Positions 12,001 to 27,000 of a DNA stretch of 64,000 nucleotides are shown here, piece after piece. The position numbers and the translations under genes are program-made. This DNA comes from Nelumbo lutea. Taxonomy: Eukaryota; Streptophyta; Magnoliopsida; Proteales; Nelumbonaceae. The DNA lies in contig JAKGHH010000001.1 of assembly GCA_022828595.1 (NCBI GenBank), positions 73,156,401 through 73,220,400 on the forward strand, in the 5' to 3' direction. Numbering within the stretch: position 1 is the stretch's first letter; the number at the start of each line of letters is the position of its first letter. The notes below the pieces were generated by a model, which worked only from the letters and a program-made list of their open reading frames with translations, did no database searches and was not told the origin of the DNA.

Positions 12001-15000
12001 TGAAGGGTATGGGAAAACACCTACATCCATTGTGGATGGAAGAGGATATAGAAAGATATTTGACCTGTGTCATTCAAATGCAGTGGGTGGTTCATGTTTC
12101 AAGAATTAGGCATTATGAATAAGGCACTCCTGGGGAAATGGTTATGGAGATTCTATGGAGGAGTCAGCCATGTGGAAGAAAATCGGTGTGGCTAATGTGG
12201 ACAAGCTCGTTTTGGATTGACATTTAAAGTGCTCAACTGATCTTATGGTGTTAGCCTTTGAAAAAGGAATCATGGAGGAATTTGGAGAGTAAAAGCCCTT
12301 TAGAGTTGGATTCTAGGATAATGCAAGACAGATTTGGCAAAGACAACTGGAGTGGTTTTGGCATTTTTTTTTTTTTGAGTTTTGTCCAAGACTATGGTGT
12401 CTCTTCTCAGGTCAGTCAATCCATTAAAGATTTCTTTTCTTCAAATGGTGGGTCAGTAGAGTCCAGTCTCCTATCTTTAGAAGGATTAGTTCCTTGCTGA
12501 ATGAGGAAATTAATGAATGTTTTCTCCTGTTTCCAAAGCTTGAAGCTGCTCCAATCATTCCTGGTTGGAGAGAAGGGATCAGTTGGAAGAAGAAATCCAA
12601 TGGCAAATTTACACTTTGCTCTTCAATGCGGCTCTTGCTAGTTGTAATCATGATGGGACATCCCTCCCAAGATTGACGCTTTCATGTGTATGGTTTTTCT
12701 TGAGAAGGCGCTTACAGTTGACCATGTTAAGAGTAGAGCCTTCCTACCTGAAACAATTGTTGTATGTTTAAAGGTGAACAACTAGTTTTATTTTGTCCCT
12801 CAACAACTCCTTTGTGGGAGTTATTTGGTTCCCTGTACTCTTGGATTTCTCCTCCACTGTTCCTAAGGTTATCCCTCCATGGTCATCCTTATAGATGGTT
12901 ATAGGAGTTTTGTGCCATTTGCTGGTGTATTTGGGCATAAAGGGAGTTCCAGAATTTTAAATGACAAAAGGACAACTTTTACTCTGCTTTATGTGGACAC
13001 TAACATCCTCATTATAGAATAGGTCCTAGTTTTAAAAGATTTTGAACATAGAGGGTGGTGTGTTGTACAGATTTTAGGGGCTCTAGCCCTTCTTAAATCA
13101 TTATATGTGTATTGTTAATAAAAATCTCTGATTACCTATAAAAAATGCCCCAAAGAGAAAAAGTGCATAAATGTTAAGAAATGGTTTCATACCAATAAGC
13201 CGTTGGTATACATGGATGAAGAATCCATTTTTTAAAGAAAAGAAAAGCATACAATCCACAGGTTGAACCACTTAGAAATTGATCAAAAAAAAAGTTGAAC
13301 CACTTAAAATCAACAGGATAGTATAGCATATTAGCATAACATAAAAGAATATAAAAAAATAAAACAAACATCAGGAAACATATGGAGGGGGGAAAAAAAG
13401 AAAATTCAGCATGTAAACTAGGAACTGAAAATTGGAATTATATAACTGGTAATTTCTCGAATCAAAATGGTTTTCAAAATATACAAAAGAAGGGACTATT
13501 TATACTTGTACCTTGTTTAACAAGTATTGGTCGAAAAATGAACAGCAAGCCAAAGAAACTGCAAATCAGTCCTGATAAGTCAATGAGGTAGAAATGCCAA
13601 TTATTCCATCCACACTAAATGCAAGTTTTATAAATTATTAAACAGGAAGAAAAAGAATCAAGATAAAATTTTGGCAGTTCCATATGTATGAAATACAGAG
13701 AAAGGGAAGAACAAACAGCAAAGCCTCATGCCAAAGAATAAATTCACTCTCTTAAGAACAAGGTAGATGATTTTTTTGTAAACACGAAAAGATTAACTAA
13801 TGTACCAATGGCTTTTATAAGAAAAATCACTTTGGTGAATCTTAAAAGTATAATATCTCAAAATATAATAAAGGGGGAAGGAAGATTTATGCATCAGGCT
13901 ATGTAAGACAGAAGGAATTGGTTTAAACTATCTAATATCTCTTTACATGAATGAATTGGACCAAAAACAGAAATCAAGGCCTACAGCAAGTAAAAATTAG
14001 AATATTTGAAAATGCATTTTTTTCTACAAAGATAACAATAAAGAACTAGTGACAACTAGAATTCATAAGAACATAAATCAATGAGAAATTTTGGTTCTCT
14101 TTCTCTGTCTTGGAACATAAATCAACGAGGTGGTGCTAAGCCCATTGAATCTTGGATGCCCCAATCTTGATGATTGCCTATGAGCTTGGATTTACAAAAG
14201 GGAAACATTTGCCAATGTGGTCAGAAATGGGTAAATCCAACCACATGATAGATGATAGCAGCTAGAATCCCTAGGCATTTTTTTGAGGTTTTAGTAGTTT
14301 ATGTTTTATGTTTTAAATTAGTGTTATTGGGCCCAAGGCCCAACAGTTTAATGTTTTCTTTTATGTTATTGACAGCAGCTGCCCTATTAAGGGCATATTA
14401 GACATTGTATTTCGTTTTAATTAGTGAATATATAAGTTAATGAGTGGGGCAACCAGATCTATCATTGGCTTGTGGTGCGGCTAGATCTATCATTGGCTTC
14501 TCACATCTCTTCTCTCCAAGGAACCTTTCTTCTTCTTCTTCTTCTCTTTTATTTCTGTTACAAATCTGATTATATTTTCTGAATTTTCTACTTGGTATCA
14601 GAGCATTTTCTAAGGATTTTTGGGATTCTCCCATGCAACCCTAGATCAGCTGACTGCATTGTGAGATAGAGAGCTGATCAAAGACTTCAAAAGGGACTAG
14701 TTTTTGGACTTTTTGGTGGATCTAGAACCCTGTGTCTGATCTTGGGTTGATCATTGAAATCAGGAAAAAATGGAGAAGGAACAATCCTGATTGTAGTAGG
14801 ATTCTTTGTTTTTGACCAAGTCTTTTGCAATCTTTGACGTTTTCTGAACGGGATGATTCAGTTTTTGGAGTTTTCTGAGACCTTTGGAGGGAGCAGCAAC
14901 CTTCTCTTGTTTCTACCGGCTCCTGGGAAGACAAAAATCTCTCTAAGTGAAGTTTTTTTGCTATTAAAAGATTTTTTGAGGTTTCCAAAGGGGATCAATC

Positions 15001-18000
15001 TGTTTCGAGGAGTGTTTCCTTGTTTATGGTTGAAGTTCTAGTTGTTCTAGGAACTATGGAGGGTAGTGAAGTAGAACACAAATCTACCGGTGACATGGGA
15101 CTAGGTGTAGGCAGTGCTAGTGATTCTTTTGCAACAAGTACCACCACTACAATTAAGTTGGATGGTACAAATTATTTGGAGTGGTCACAATCAGCCAAGA
15201 TGGCATTGGTGCTTGTGGAAAATTGGGGTATGTAGCTGGTGAAGAAAAGAAACTTGAGACCAACTCTTTCCAGAGGGTGCAGGAGAACTACATGGTGATG
15301 ACTTGGCTTTCTAATTCTATGTTATCCCATATAAGCAAGAATTTTCTATGGGCTAATACAACTAAGGTAATTTGGGATGGAGTTGCAGAGACCTACTCAC
15401 GGGGTGAGAATATTGTTAGGGTTTACCAGTTGAGAAATCAAGTGATTGGTACACAGCAGGGAGATAAACCTATTGCAGTCTAGTTTTTTAGCTCTTAAAA
15501 CCTTGTAGTAGGAGATGGACCATTTGGAGATTGTGGTTTGGGAGATACGGAGGATGCTACTACTTACTAGAAGCTGGTAGAAAAGAATAAGGTGTTTGAG
15601 TTCCTATTAAGACTTAATACTGAATATGACATTGCACGACAATATGTTCTTTCCTGTGATAGTGTAACTCTTTCTCAAGCATATTCTTTTGTGTCTGGAG
15701 AAGAGAGTAGGAGGAATGTTATGTTGATCAGTCTAAGCATTGAGTAGTCGGCTATGGTTAGCATGATAAAACCTAAGCCTGGTGGGGACAAGGGTGGTAG
15801 TGAAAGTAAGAAGGAGGACAATAAGGATTTGGCCTGTAACTATTGTAAGAAGCCTAAACATACCAAAGACACTTGTTGGAAGCTTCACCCACATCTTATA
15901 CCAGTTTGGCTTAAGTAGAAAGGTTTGGACAATCCATTTTAATAAAATCTGTAAAAGAAAGAAGAAATGAAAGAGGAGAAAAGGTTTCAGCTAAGAAAGA
16001 GAGAGATGAGAGATAGAAGAGAATAGGAGAAGCTCAGAATTAGGTTTGGCCACCCCTTTCATTAGATTATATACTCATAAATAAAAGAGAGTACAAAAAC
16101 AAGTATGCTCTTAGTAAGTCGGCTACTTGTTGAGAACTTAAAAATACTCTTAACTTAAAACACAAACTAATGGGCCTAAGGCCCAATAACTCCCTAACTA
16201 TGCTATGTAAATAAAAAACATGTTAATCATCCCAAAACTCAACACTCCCCCTCAAGTTGGGAATAAATGTCACACATTCCAAACTTGCATAGATCATGTT
16301 CTAGCTTGTTTCTTGCACTCCTTTTGTAAGAACATCAGCAAGCTGCAAGATAGATGCAACATATGGCAAGCATACTTCTCTGGATGTCACCATTTCCCTT
16401 ATAAAGTGTCTATCCACTTCTATATGTTTCATCCTATCATGTTGAACTAGGTTGTGGGCAATGTTAATTGCTGCCTGATTGTCACAATATAGCATCATAG
16501 GTTCTTCAGCCTCAATTCCAATCTCCCCTAACAAGGAACGAATCCAGAGGAGCTCTGAAACACCATGTGCCATGGCTCTATATTCAGCTTCTACACTTGA
16601 CCTAGCCACAACTGTCTGTTTCTTACTCTTCCGCGAAACTAAATTACCTCCAACAAGATTACAAACTCCTGATGTAGATCTCCTGTCATCTAGGCACCCT
16701 ACCAAATCAGCATTTGTGTAAGCCTCTAACTTCAACTGTCCAAGGTCAACAGACAATATGCCTCTACTTGGGTGTCCCTTCGATAAGAAAATATCCTGTC
16801 AATAGCCTCCCAATGCTGAACTTGTGAAGCATGCATGTATTGACTCACTACATAAGAGATGTCTAGTCGTGTCATACATAAGTATAGCAACTACCCCACT
16901 AACCTCTGATATCTTCCAACATCCTTCACTAGTTCACCCTCTGTAGCATTTATCCTATGGTTCTGATCAATAGGTGTATCAACCAACGTTTTAAAACACA
17001 GAAGCGTGATGCAAGGTGTTCCATTACCTAGAGGCGTGAGGCGTAGTTCAAAATGCAAGAGGCATAAGCCTCCTTAAGAGGAGGGGGGTTAGGAGGAGGA
17101 AGGGGGGGAGGATGAAGAGGAAGGGGGCAAACCACTTTCTTTCCCCTTATCTTTTCTTCTCTTCCCTTTCCTTTTCTTTTCTTTCATTTTCTTTTTTTTC
17201 TTCTCTTTCTTTTTCTTTCCCTTCCCTTTGTTTTCTTTTCATTTTTTCATTTTTCATTTTTTTTGTCTTTTTATATAAGATGTGCATGAGGTGAATGAGG
17301 CATACGCCTCTAGCACGCCTCATGAAAAAAGCGCATGTGGTATACACCTCAAGGTGTTTTGGGAGCGCCTCACCTAGAGGCGCACCTCTAGGCATATGCC
17401 TCCCACGCCTTTTAAAACATTGGTATCAGCTGCCTTTGCCCCAAGCTTTCCTGTCTCCTATAGTAGATCTAGAACATACTTGGGGCAAAGGCAGCTGATA
17501 CCAATGTTTTAAAAGATCCCATGCTTGGACCTTGCCACTTCAATGCCCAGAAAGTACTTCAGCTCCCCAAGATCCTTAATCTCAAACTCTTTGTGTAGAT
17601 TCTTCTTCACGGTATCAATCCCACTCAAATCATTTCCTGTAACTACAATGCCATCAGCATACATTATCAAAACTGGCACCAATGACCCCCTCCTCTTCAC
17701 AAAAAGAGTATGATCTGATTGAGTTTGAGTATAGCCAAATATAACCAATGCACGACTAAATCTATCAAACCAAGCTCTAGGTGATTGCTTTAAACCATAT
17801 AGGGACTTCTTCAACCTGCATAGATAGAAGAATCCAAACTGAACTCATCTTTTCCATTGGTGCAAAAGTTTTCAAGTAATCTATGCCATAAGTATGAGTA
17901 TACCCTTTTGCAAATAGCATCGCCTTGTACCTTTCTATACTCCCATCAGCCTTGCACTTCACTGTATAAACTCATCGCCTTGAACCTTTTGCCACTGCTT

Positions 18001-21000
18001 TCATTTCCTTCTACATAGCCATCTTCATTCAAGTTTAGAGAGAACCTCACTAACACTCATGGGTATAGACACAGTCAAGGGAGGAAAGGAAGGCTTGGTG
18101 GGAAGGGGATAATCCACTGTAGGAAATATAGTGTAAGATGTAATTAGTGCACTTCCTCTTCCCTTTTCTAAGGGAAATAGGGAGATCAAGGTCATCTACA
18201 ATGGCGTTAGGAGCAAGGGTGGTAGTATCAATAAGAACTAAACCATCAAGGGGAACAAGAGGCATACCTGGGTCTGTGTCAGTCGAACTTGGAATCTCCG
18301 ATGAGCTAATAGGGAGTGACGTGGGTTCCTCTACTATGGAATCAACCTCCCTATGCTGTCGTAGGCGCTGTCGTTTAAAACACTGAGAGACAAGACACAA
18401 TGGAGGTGGCAAAGTGGGTGAGATAGGTAGGTTAGACAAAGGAGCTGGAATAGGAAGTGGTATAGATTGCTCACTTCCTTCTCCAAAACACTCCCCTTGA
18501 AAAGAAAGGTGTGGGCTCAAAAAAGGTGACATCCATAGTAACATACCGACTCTCGGAGACTGGATCATAACAACAATGCCCCTTCTGATTTCCTACATAC
18601 CCAAGGAAGACACACTTCTTTGCCTTAGGATCCGGCTTTGAGCGATGAGGACCAAGAACATGGACAAAGCATACACATCCAAACACCCCTAGAGGAATAT
18701 GGAATGTCTCCCCCTCAGGAAAAGGAAGGCTGAACGGAGTGCTATATCCAAGAACACAAGAAGGCACCCGATTAATCAAAATCACTGCTAATAAGAACTG
18801 CATCACCCAAAAAACGAACCGGAACTGCAAAGCTCAACATCATGCTTCTTGCTACTTCCACAATATGTTTGTTCTTCCTTTCTGCTACACCATTCTGTTG
18901 TGGAGTATATGTACAAATGCTTTGATGGATAATTCCATGCTTCAATAGGTTTAATGACAAGTTTTTCTTCAAAGTTTTCCCTGGCATTGTCAGATCTAAA
19001 CACTTTCACTCATACCCCAAATTATGTCAACAACATCTGGTGGAATTGTTGAACCAAAGACGGTACCTCATCATAGGATCTCATCAAATATATCCAAGAG
19101 TACCGAGAATAATTATCCACAAATAGAAGAAAATACCGATAGCCACCCATAGAGGAAACATGGTGTGGCCCCCACACATCAGTATGAACAATATAAAAAC
19201 TAGAAGAACATCTTTTATTACTTACTTTAAAGGAATGTCTACAATGATTTCCAAGTTGACAGCCCTCACACTCCAAACTGGACAAATTGACAGACTCGAA
19301 CAATTTGAGAAACAAAAAACGCAAAGAAGCAAAAGACAAATGTCCTAACTGATTATGCCAAAGCATAATATACCCACTAACTCTAACTCAATACTCTTGC
19401 TGACATGATTACTCTAATGACTGAGGAAGCACATCAAGAAGATAGATTCCATTCACCTCACGACCACTCCCAATCGTTCTCTTTGATTCTAGATCCTACA
19501 AAACACAATGACCAAGGGTAAAAATCACAGAACAGTTCAAATTCTTTGTCAAGATACTAATAGATAAAAGATTAGTGCTCAGTCTAGGAACATGAAGGAC
19601 AAAAGGTAGGGTAATGGTATCAGATATCTTAACATATCCTTTCCTAGCAATGGGAACATGTGATCCATCAGCTATGGAAACTCTTATCTCTGCTAGAAAA
19701 GAGGTGGTATGAAGTGAAAATGGTGGAAATGTTGGTCATATGTTCTAAGGCTCCCGAGTCTATAATCTAGGGAGGTCCCCCTTTACTTGTAGTGGATACA
19801 TAATTTGTAGTGGCATGTGAACTACTTGTGGGTGCAAACAAGGTAGAATGACTACCTTCTGATCCACCTGCACCTTGCTGTCTACTTGATAATGAGTTAG
19901 AACTGGTTGTACCCTTTTGATTCAGGAACTGCCCATATCTCCCCAATTAGGCCCTCACTGTAGCTACTGCAACGGATTCTAGAGAGGTTGTAGTAGATGG
20001 CCCTGATAAATCACCAGTCACTGCCATATTCACATTTCCCTTCTTATTTCTGAGTCAGCTTGCTACAAGGTGTGGGTAAAGCTTCCAATAGGTATCTCTG
20101 GTATGTTTGGGTTTCTTACAGTAGTCGCAGATCAGATCCCTTTTGTCCTTCCTCGGTTCATTTCCACCCTTGTCCCCACTTGGCTTAGGCTTCACCATGC
20201 TAACCATAGTTGATTGCTCAAGGCCTGGGTTCCTCATCATCACATTCCTCCTACTCTCCTCTCTAGACACAAAGACATATGCTTGAGTGAGAGTTACACT
20301 GTCTCGGAAAAGAATATGTTGTCGTGCAATAACATACTCAGGGTTAAGTCCAGCTAAAAACTCAAAAAACCCTATTCTTTTTTACCAACTTCTGGTAAGT
20401 TGTTGCATCTTTGCTACTTTCCCAAACCACAGTCTCCAAATGATCTATCTCCTACCATAAGGTTTTTAGGGCTGAAAAAAAAATATCAACAGACTTATCT
20501 CCATGCCTAGTAGCAATCACCTAGTTTATCAACCGATAGGTTCTAGCAACATTTTCATTCTATGAATAGGTTTTTGCTACTCCATCCCAAATCTCCTTAG
20601 CTGTGTTAGCCCATAAAAAGTTCTTATATGGAGCAACATGGAATTATACAGCCAAGTCATCACCATGTAGTTCTCTTGTACCCATCGGGAATTGTTAGTT
20701 TCGGGTTTCTTTTCCTCAATGGTGACATACCCCAACTTCCCACAAGCACCAATGGTCATCTTTGCAGATTGTGACCATTCTAAGTAGTTTGTACCATCCA
20801 ACTTGACTGTAGTGATGGTTCCGGCCCTAAAGAGGTCTCCAGCACCTCCTCCCCCCGAATCTCATTTCTCTTGAAAATTTGTTTCCAACTCCACAACCCT
20901 CTATAACTCTCAGAATAGGTTAGGAAATCAATGAGATGAAAAAGAAGGTATTTATCTCCTTTAGAAACCTCAAATACCCTCTTGGAACCCTAGAAGCCCC

Positions 21001-24000
21001 TTCCTCCAAAGATTCCTTTTTCCGTATGAATGGGAGAAGAGAGAGAAGAGGCTGTCACTCCCTCCAAAGATTGCAAAAGAGGCAAGGACTTGAACCGCCC
21101 CCTTCAAAAAACCTCAAGGAACCCTAGAAAACTAGAGTGCCACTTCCTAGGTCAAAATTGAAGTCCTACTAAAACAAGACTCTCCCCTATTGCGGAAAAA
21201 CCCAAGAAAACAGATTCGAATGGCACCCAAACTGAAAGTAAAAGTAGAGATAAAGAGAAACAAGCACAGAGAACATACACAGATTTATGTGATTCGGCTT
21301 ATAGCCTATGTCCACAGGCGAAGGAGGAATAGAAATCCACTATGAAGTTGGCAATAGAGAAATCTACAAACATAACATCCCCCTTTCTTCAATTATTCCT
21401 GATTTTGGTGTAAAACCCTAGACCAACTACAAGGGATTGCAGTTCCACCAAAAAATCCAAAAACTGGGCTTACCTAAAGTCTTTGGTCAGCCCTTTACCT
21501 TATCATGCAGTTGGCCGATCTAGGCTGCACGGTGGAGCAGCTCAAGAAATGTTTAAACTTGCTCTGATACCAAGTAGAAAGGTTTGGACAACCTGTTTTG
21601 ATATAAAAGCTGTAAAAGAAAGAAGAAAGAGGAGAAAATGTTTCAGCTAAGAAAGAGAGAGATAAGAGGTAGAAGAGAATGGGAGAAGCTCAGAATTAGG
21701 TCTGGCCGCCCCTTTCATTAGATTATATATACTCATAAATAAAAGAGAGTACAAAGACAAGTATGCCCTTAGTAAATTGGCTACTTGTGAGAACTTAAAA
21801 ACACTCTTAACTTAAAACATAAACTAATGGGACTAAGGCAAACTCCCTAACTATGCTATGTAAATAAAAAAACATGTTATATCAGCCCAAAACTCAACAA
21901 CTTAGAAATAAGAAGGGGAATGCTAATATGATAGTGATTAGAGAGCCATTTGGACCTCTAACACCAGCCTCTATAGAGTCAGATGCAATGGTCACAATTA
22001 AGGCTGAGTTGGAGAAATATGAGCAGTATTTGAGCCAAAGATATACAATTGGCTCCAATTATTCATTGGGTGGACAGCGAGGCGCAAATAAGTCTAGAGC
22101 TAGTCATACTACTTCATTTGCTCATACAAGTAGTTCATATCCTACTGCAAATTATATCTCCACTACAAGGGGGACCTCCCTGGATTATAGACTCAGGAGC
22201 CTCAGAACATATGACCGACATTCCCACACTTTTTTCTTCCTACCACCTATGCTTTGGTTTAGATAGAACCTCTATAGCTGATTGTTCCTATGTTCCCATT
22301 GATAGGAAGGGGTCGGTCAAAGTAACTAATACCATTTTTTTATCAATAACACAATTCATTAATTATCACAATAATTACAAAGAAGAAGACAAACTTTCTT
22401 ATCTTCCAACTGCATTATGAGCCCCAAGAGAAGTAACAAGAGAGAAAGAGAGAACATAAGAAGAGAAAAATTAAATTACATCTGTGCCCAAAACATGACA
22501 TCCCTGTCCACCCCTTGTTTAGCTAACCCATCAGCAAAAGAATTAGCTGATCTTTTTATCCAACTGATTTTAACTTCCATTTCTGAACCAGCCATCTGAA
22601 TTTCCTCTTCAAGTTACTATAACTCCATAAACCACTCTCTTCTTTGTTCAGCCACCCAACCACCACCTCCGAGTCTCCTTCAATTATAAGTTTTCTAATA
22701 TTCATCTCCCTAGTTTTCTGGAAACCTTCCATAACTGTATGGATCTCAGCTCCGAGAGAGTCACCCACTCCAACTGGGACTGAGAACATGGCAGAAACGA
22801 CCCCATTCTCATCCCTGAAGACACCCCCAATCCCTAATTGCCCGGGGTTCTCTATGCTACTACCATCAAAGTTTAGTTTTATGAAGCCCATAGGTGGGGG
22901 AGTTCAAAGACACACTCACCCCAACTGTAGTCTGGGTACAGCTAGCAATCTCACCCCACTTCCTTGGCATATCATCCAATGTGTATTCTGTGAAAAGCTC
23001 TAGGGACTTCATCCACTGAACAACCCTTATGTGGATCAGGGCCCTCAACTCTTCAGCACCTCTCTCTACATCAGAGAAAATTCTAGAATTTCTTTCTTCC
23101 CACAAAGACCAGCATACTGCTGCCCTCAGTCCTCTCCACATAGTCCTTCCCCTTTTCATACGCCACCTAAAAAAAGAAGGATAAAAAAGGCCTTGCAAAT
23201 TCAAAGGAGGAATCCAAGTACACCCAAAAAGAGAGAAAGCCCACTCCCAAATAGACTTTGCAAAATGGCAAGACACCAGAAGATGAAAACTGGTCTCCCC
23301 ATCAGCTTTACAAAGAACACACCAACGAGGGGACAAACAAGTATTGGGTCTCTTCTTTTGGAGCAGATCACCCATGTTGATTCTTTCCAAAAAGGCTTCC
23401 TAACAAAAACTACCAACCTTAGGAGGGATTGGCCTGCACCAAGCCTCATTAACAGGGAAAGGGGGGTTACAGGATTGGTAGGTTGGCTTAGTACTTTAAA
23501 GAAGGAGGCATAAGAGAAAGAACCAGTAGGGGTGGGGGTCCAGATTCTGGAGTCATCCTTAAAAGGGTCCAAGAAAATATTATCAAGAATAGAGAGGAGA
23601 CATGAGATACTATCTAGGTCTGAGCCTCTCATAGCCCTTCTCAGACCCAAATTCCAACAAAATACAGAAATGAAAGAGAATGGGGTCAAAAAAGAGGAAA
23701 CTAGCTCATTTTTAAAATCAGAGAGAGCATACAAAGAAGGAAACTGGTTCTTAAGAAGTGCATTCCCCACCCACGTTTGTTCCCGAAATTTTATGGAGTT
23801 GCCTGAGTTCAAATCATACCTGATAAGAGGGGAGAAAACTAGTAATAAGTCATGAATGGTTTTCCAAGGCGAGGCACTTGTGGTCCTAGCCAGAATTCCA
23901 ACATCCCATCTGTTTAGCTCCAACCCATGCATGCTTACCACTATTTTGGCCCATAGTTTATCCTTCTCTAGTGGGAATCTCCACAACCATTTCCCCTAGA

Positions 24001-27000
24001 GTGCCAAATTCCTTTCTCTAATATTCCCAAGCCCTAACCCACCATTGTTTTTACTCCTAGTCACCACCTTCCAGCTTACCCTATGGTCCCTCTTCTCCTC
24101 TCCCGACTACCAAAGGAAGTCTCTCATCATGTTTTCCAATTTATTAGCAACCTTTATTGGGATTTTGAACACTGAAAGGAAATAGATGGGTAAATTTGCT
24201 AGAGTGGCCTTAATCGGTATTGTCCTACCTCTAGGAGAAAGATAATTTTTTTTCCAAGCTACAAGTCTCTTCTCGAATCTTTCCACCACTGGATTCTAGA
24301 AACTCTCCCTCTTTGGATTGTCACCCAATGGCAATCCCAAGTAGTTCAATGGCCATCCTGAGGCCACACACCCTAACACTTCTACACTTTCCCTAGTTTC
24401 TTGCTCCTCCAAATTCACACCCACTACACAACTCTTCTCAAAGTTCACCTTCAAATTTGGCATTCGTTCGAAAAGTAGTACCACCAATTTCATATTCCTA
24501 ATATACCCCAAGTTTCCTCCTTCATAGAACAAAATCGTGTCATCTGCAAACTGTAGGTGGGTGAGCGGGGTTTCCTCCCTTCCAACTCTCCATCCTCTAA
24601 TGAGACCCCTAGAGTCAACTCTGTGAATCAATCTCCCCAAAACATCAGCAATCAATGTGAACAAGAAAGGAGAGAGGGGGTCCCCCTTGTCTTATACCCC
24701 TAATAGCTGGAAAGAAATCAACCATTGCCCCATTCACTAGTACAAAATAATGACAATTCCGAACACAGACCATAATCCACTTGCACCATCCATCCCCAAA
24801 TCCAAATTTGGACATGACTCTCCTCAAAAAGTCCCAACCTACCAAGTCATAAGCCTTTTCCAAATTCAGCTTACATACCACTCCCTTCTTCCCATCCTTT
24901 CTGAAATGCTCAACACTCTCATTAGCAATTAGGATTTGGTCGGTAATTTCTCTTCCACTCACAAAGGCTTCTTGATTTGGTGTAATGATATCTAGCAATA
25001 CTTCCTTCAATCTCAAAGACAACACCTTAGATAGGATCTTATACAAACTATTTATCAAGCTGATTGGCCTAAAGTCCTTTGGGTGGGATGCATCTTTCTT
25101 TTTCGAAACCACAACTAAAAAGGTGGAATTCACATCCGGGTTAACCACTCCTCTCCTATGAAATTCCTCAAACACCAACAACAGATCATCTTTCAAAGTA
25201 TCCCAACAATCTTGATAAAAAGCCATTGCGACCTGGAGCTTTTGTTCTATCCATTGAGAAGACAGCCTCCTTAATTTCTTCCAACTCAAACCTTCTTTCC
25301 AATCTTCTCCTATTATCAACCCGCACATCTGGCCAGTCCAAGCCTTCCAACCACACCCCCTACTCACAGGCCTCCTTAAGATAGATTTAAAATGTCCTAC
25401 AAAGGCCCCTGCAATCTCAACTTGTTGTGTAAACTCAACTCCATCCACCTCCAGTTTGGAAATAAAATTTCTCCTTCTCCTTCCATTAGCCATAGAATGA
25501 AAAAACCTAGTATTCCTATCCCCCTCTTGCATCTAGATTTTTGCCTCCAACTTATTTCCTCCTTATGTAGGAAGTCCTCTAACTGTCTTCTCAGACTTCT
25601 TCTTTGCTCCTTGTCTGCCTCCCCAAACTCTTTCCTCTCTTCCTTCACATCTAAACTCACAATTTGGTCCATCAAAGTTCTCTTTCTATCTTCAATCCTT
25701 CCAAACTCCAGTTGATTCCATTCCTTGATCTTTTCTTTCAGAAATTGTAAGTAACCAAAGAGGATGATTGGGAGTAGTTGTGAGGTGAATGGAATCTACA
25801 TACTCGATGCGTTTCCTAGTTACCAAAGTCATCATGTTAGTAACAGGAGTAATGAGTTAAGAGTTAGTGGGTTAGATTGTGCTTTGGCATAATTGGTAAG
25901 GGCATCTCTCTCAGTGATTTAAAAGGCACGCCTAAGGTGCACCTAGGCATGTGCCTGGTGTGCCTTATGCTTCAGCCCAGGTGTATGCCTTTTGAAAATC
26001 TGTGCATTTTTTTCTGTTTTTTTCTTGTGTTTAGCAGCTAGGTCGGGGTCTGCACCCTTGGACCCTGACCAAGCCCCTCGAGGCAGGCCCAAATAAATCC
26101 ATATTAGGGTCACAAATTCTTAATCCCTATAAAAAAGAAAGGTATAACTTTAATCGTCTTTTAAAAATATCTTTTATAAGGATGAATGAATAAGTAACAT
26201 TAGAAAATATTGGGTTTTCGGAGCATTAGCTATTTGAAGTAATGCAATTGAGAAAAAAATAGAGTAAGAGCCTACATGCTTAAATATGTTTTATATGTTA
26301 CACTTGATTTTATTTTTAAATTTTCATTTTAAATATGTTTTACATGTTATGTTTATGTATTTTAATTTGAGATAATAGGTTTAAAATTTAAGTTTATATT
26401 TTTAGTTAATAATTTGTTTAATATTTTTATAGTTTACATTTTTTGAATTTTTTGGTCTTTTATTTTTTTAGAACTTTTTGCATTTTTGTGCCTTGCTTCA
26501 AAAAAGGCATGTGCCTTGCCTTGTGCCTTGTGCCTTGTGCCATTCACTTTTAAAACACTAATATCTCTTTGGGTTCTTTACGTTTTTTTGTTTCCAAGGT
26601 TATTTAAGTTTGTTAAGTTGCCCAATTTAGGGTGTGAGGATTGTCAACTTGGAAAACATTGTAGACATTCTTTTTAGTCAAGTAATAAAATAAACTCTTC
26701 GGTTTTTTATATTATTTAAATTGATGTTTGGGGACCATAATTTTCCTTCTATGGGTGGTTATCATTATTTTCTCTTATTTGTGGATGATCATTCTCGTGA
26801 TGAGGTGCCTATTTTGGTATGATAGTTTCATTAGATGGTTCTTACACATTTTGGAGTTTGAGTTAAGGTATTTAGATCAGATAAGACCTAGCATCTTATT
26901 TATTAGAACATGGGAGTGATTCATCAAAACAATTGTTCATATACTCCACAAAAAAAATGGTGTAGCATAAAGGAAGAATGGACATTGTGGAAGTGGCAAG

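Larger units (their letters stand above)
15914..21899 (-). mobile_element. Copia-2: Ty1/copia element nested in Copia-1 gag
   Basis: Seen: LTRs at 15914-16244 and 21573-21899, a primer-binding site (GCTCTGATACCA at 21561-21572, minus strand), and a polypurine tract next to the left LTR (plus-strand text CTCCCCCTCAAGTTGG). GCTTA/ACTTA flanks it, a 5-bp duplication with one change. Gag and integrase resemble Copia-1 closely, so it is a relative inserted in opposite orientation. It is dead: the RT motif is mutated, the RT has a deletion, and it carries an insertion at 16985-17420. Confidence 0.9.
22337..25745 (-). mobile_element. L1-type LINE, 5'-truncated, nested in Copia-1
   Basis: The minus-strand order is RT, linker, zf-RVT, RNase H, that of the ORF2 3' two-thirds of a plant L1. 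The AP-endonuclease is missing, so it is 5'-truncated near 25745. The 3' end abuts an A-run (TTTTTTT at 22336-22342 on plus). Copia-1 text resumes at once on both sides, but about 120 bp of Copia-1 seem missing across the insertion, judged against Copia-2. No clean target duplication was found. Confidence 0.85.

Noticed and set aside
22337..25745. Target-site duplication AAGTAAC(T/C)AA for the large LINE
   Set aside because: The right copy reads into a position about 120 bp further along Copia-1 than the left one, so a deletion at insertion is more likely than a true duplication.
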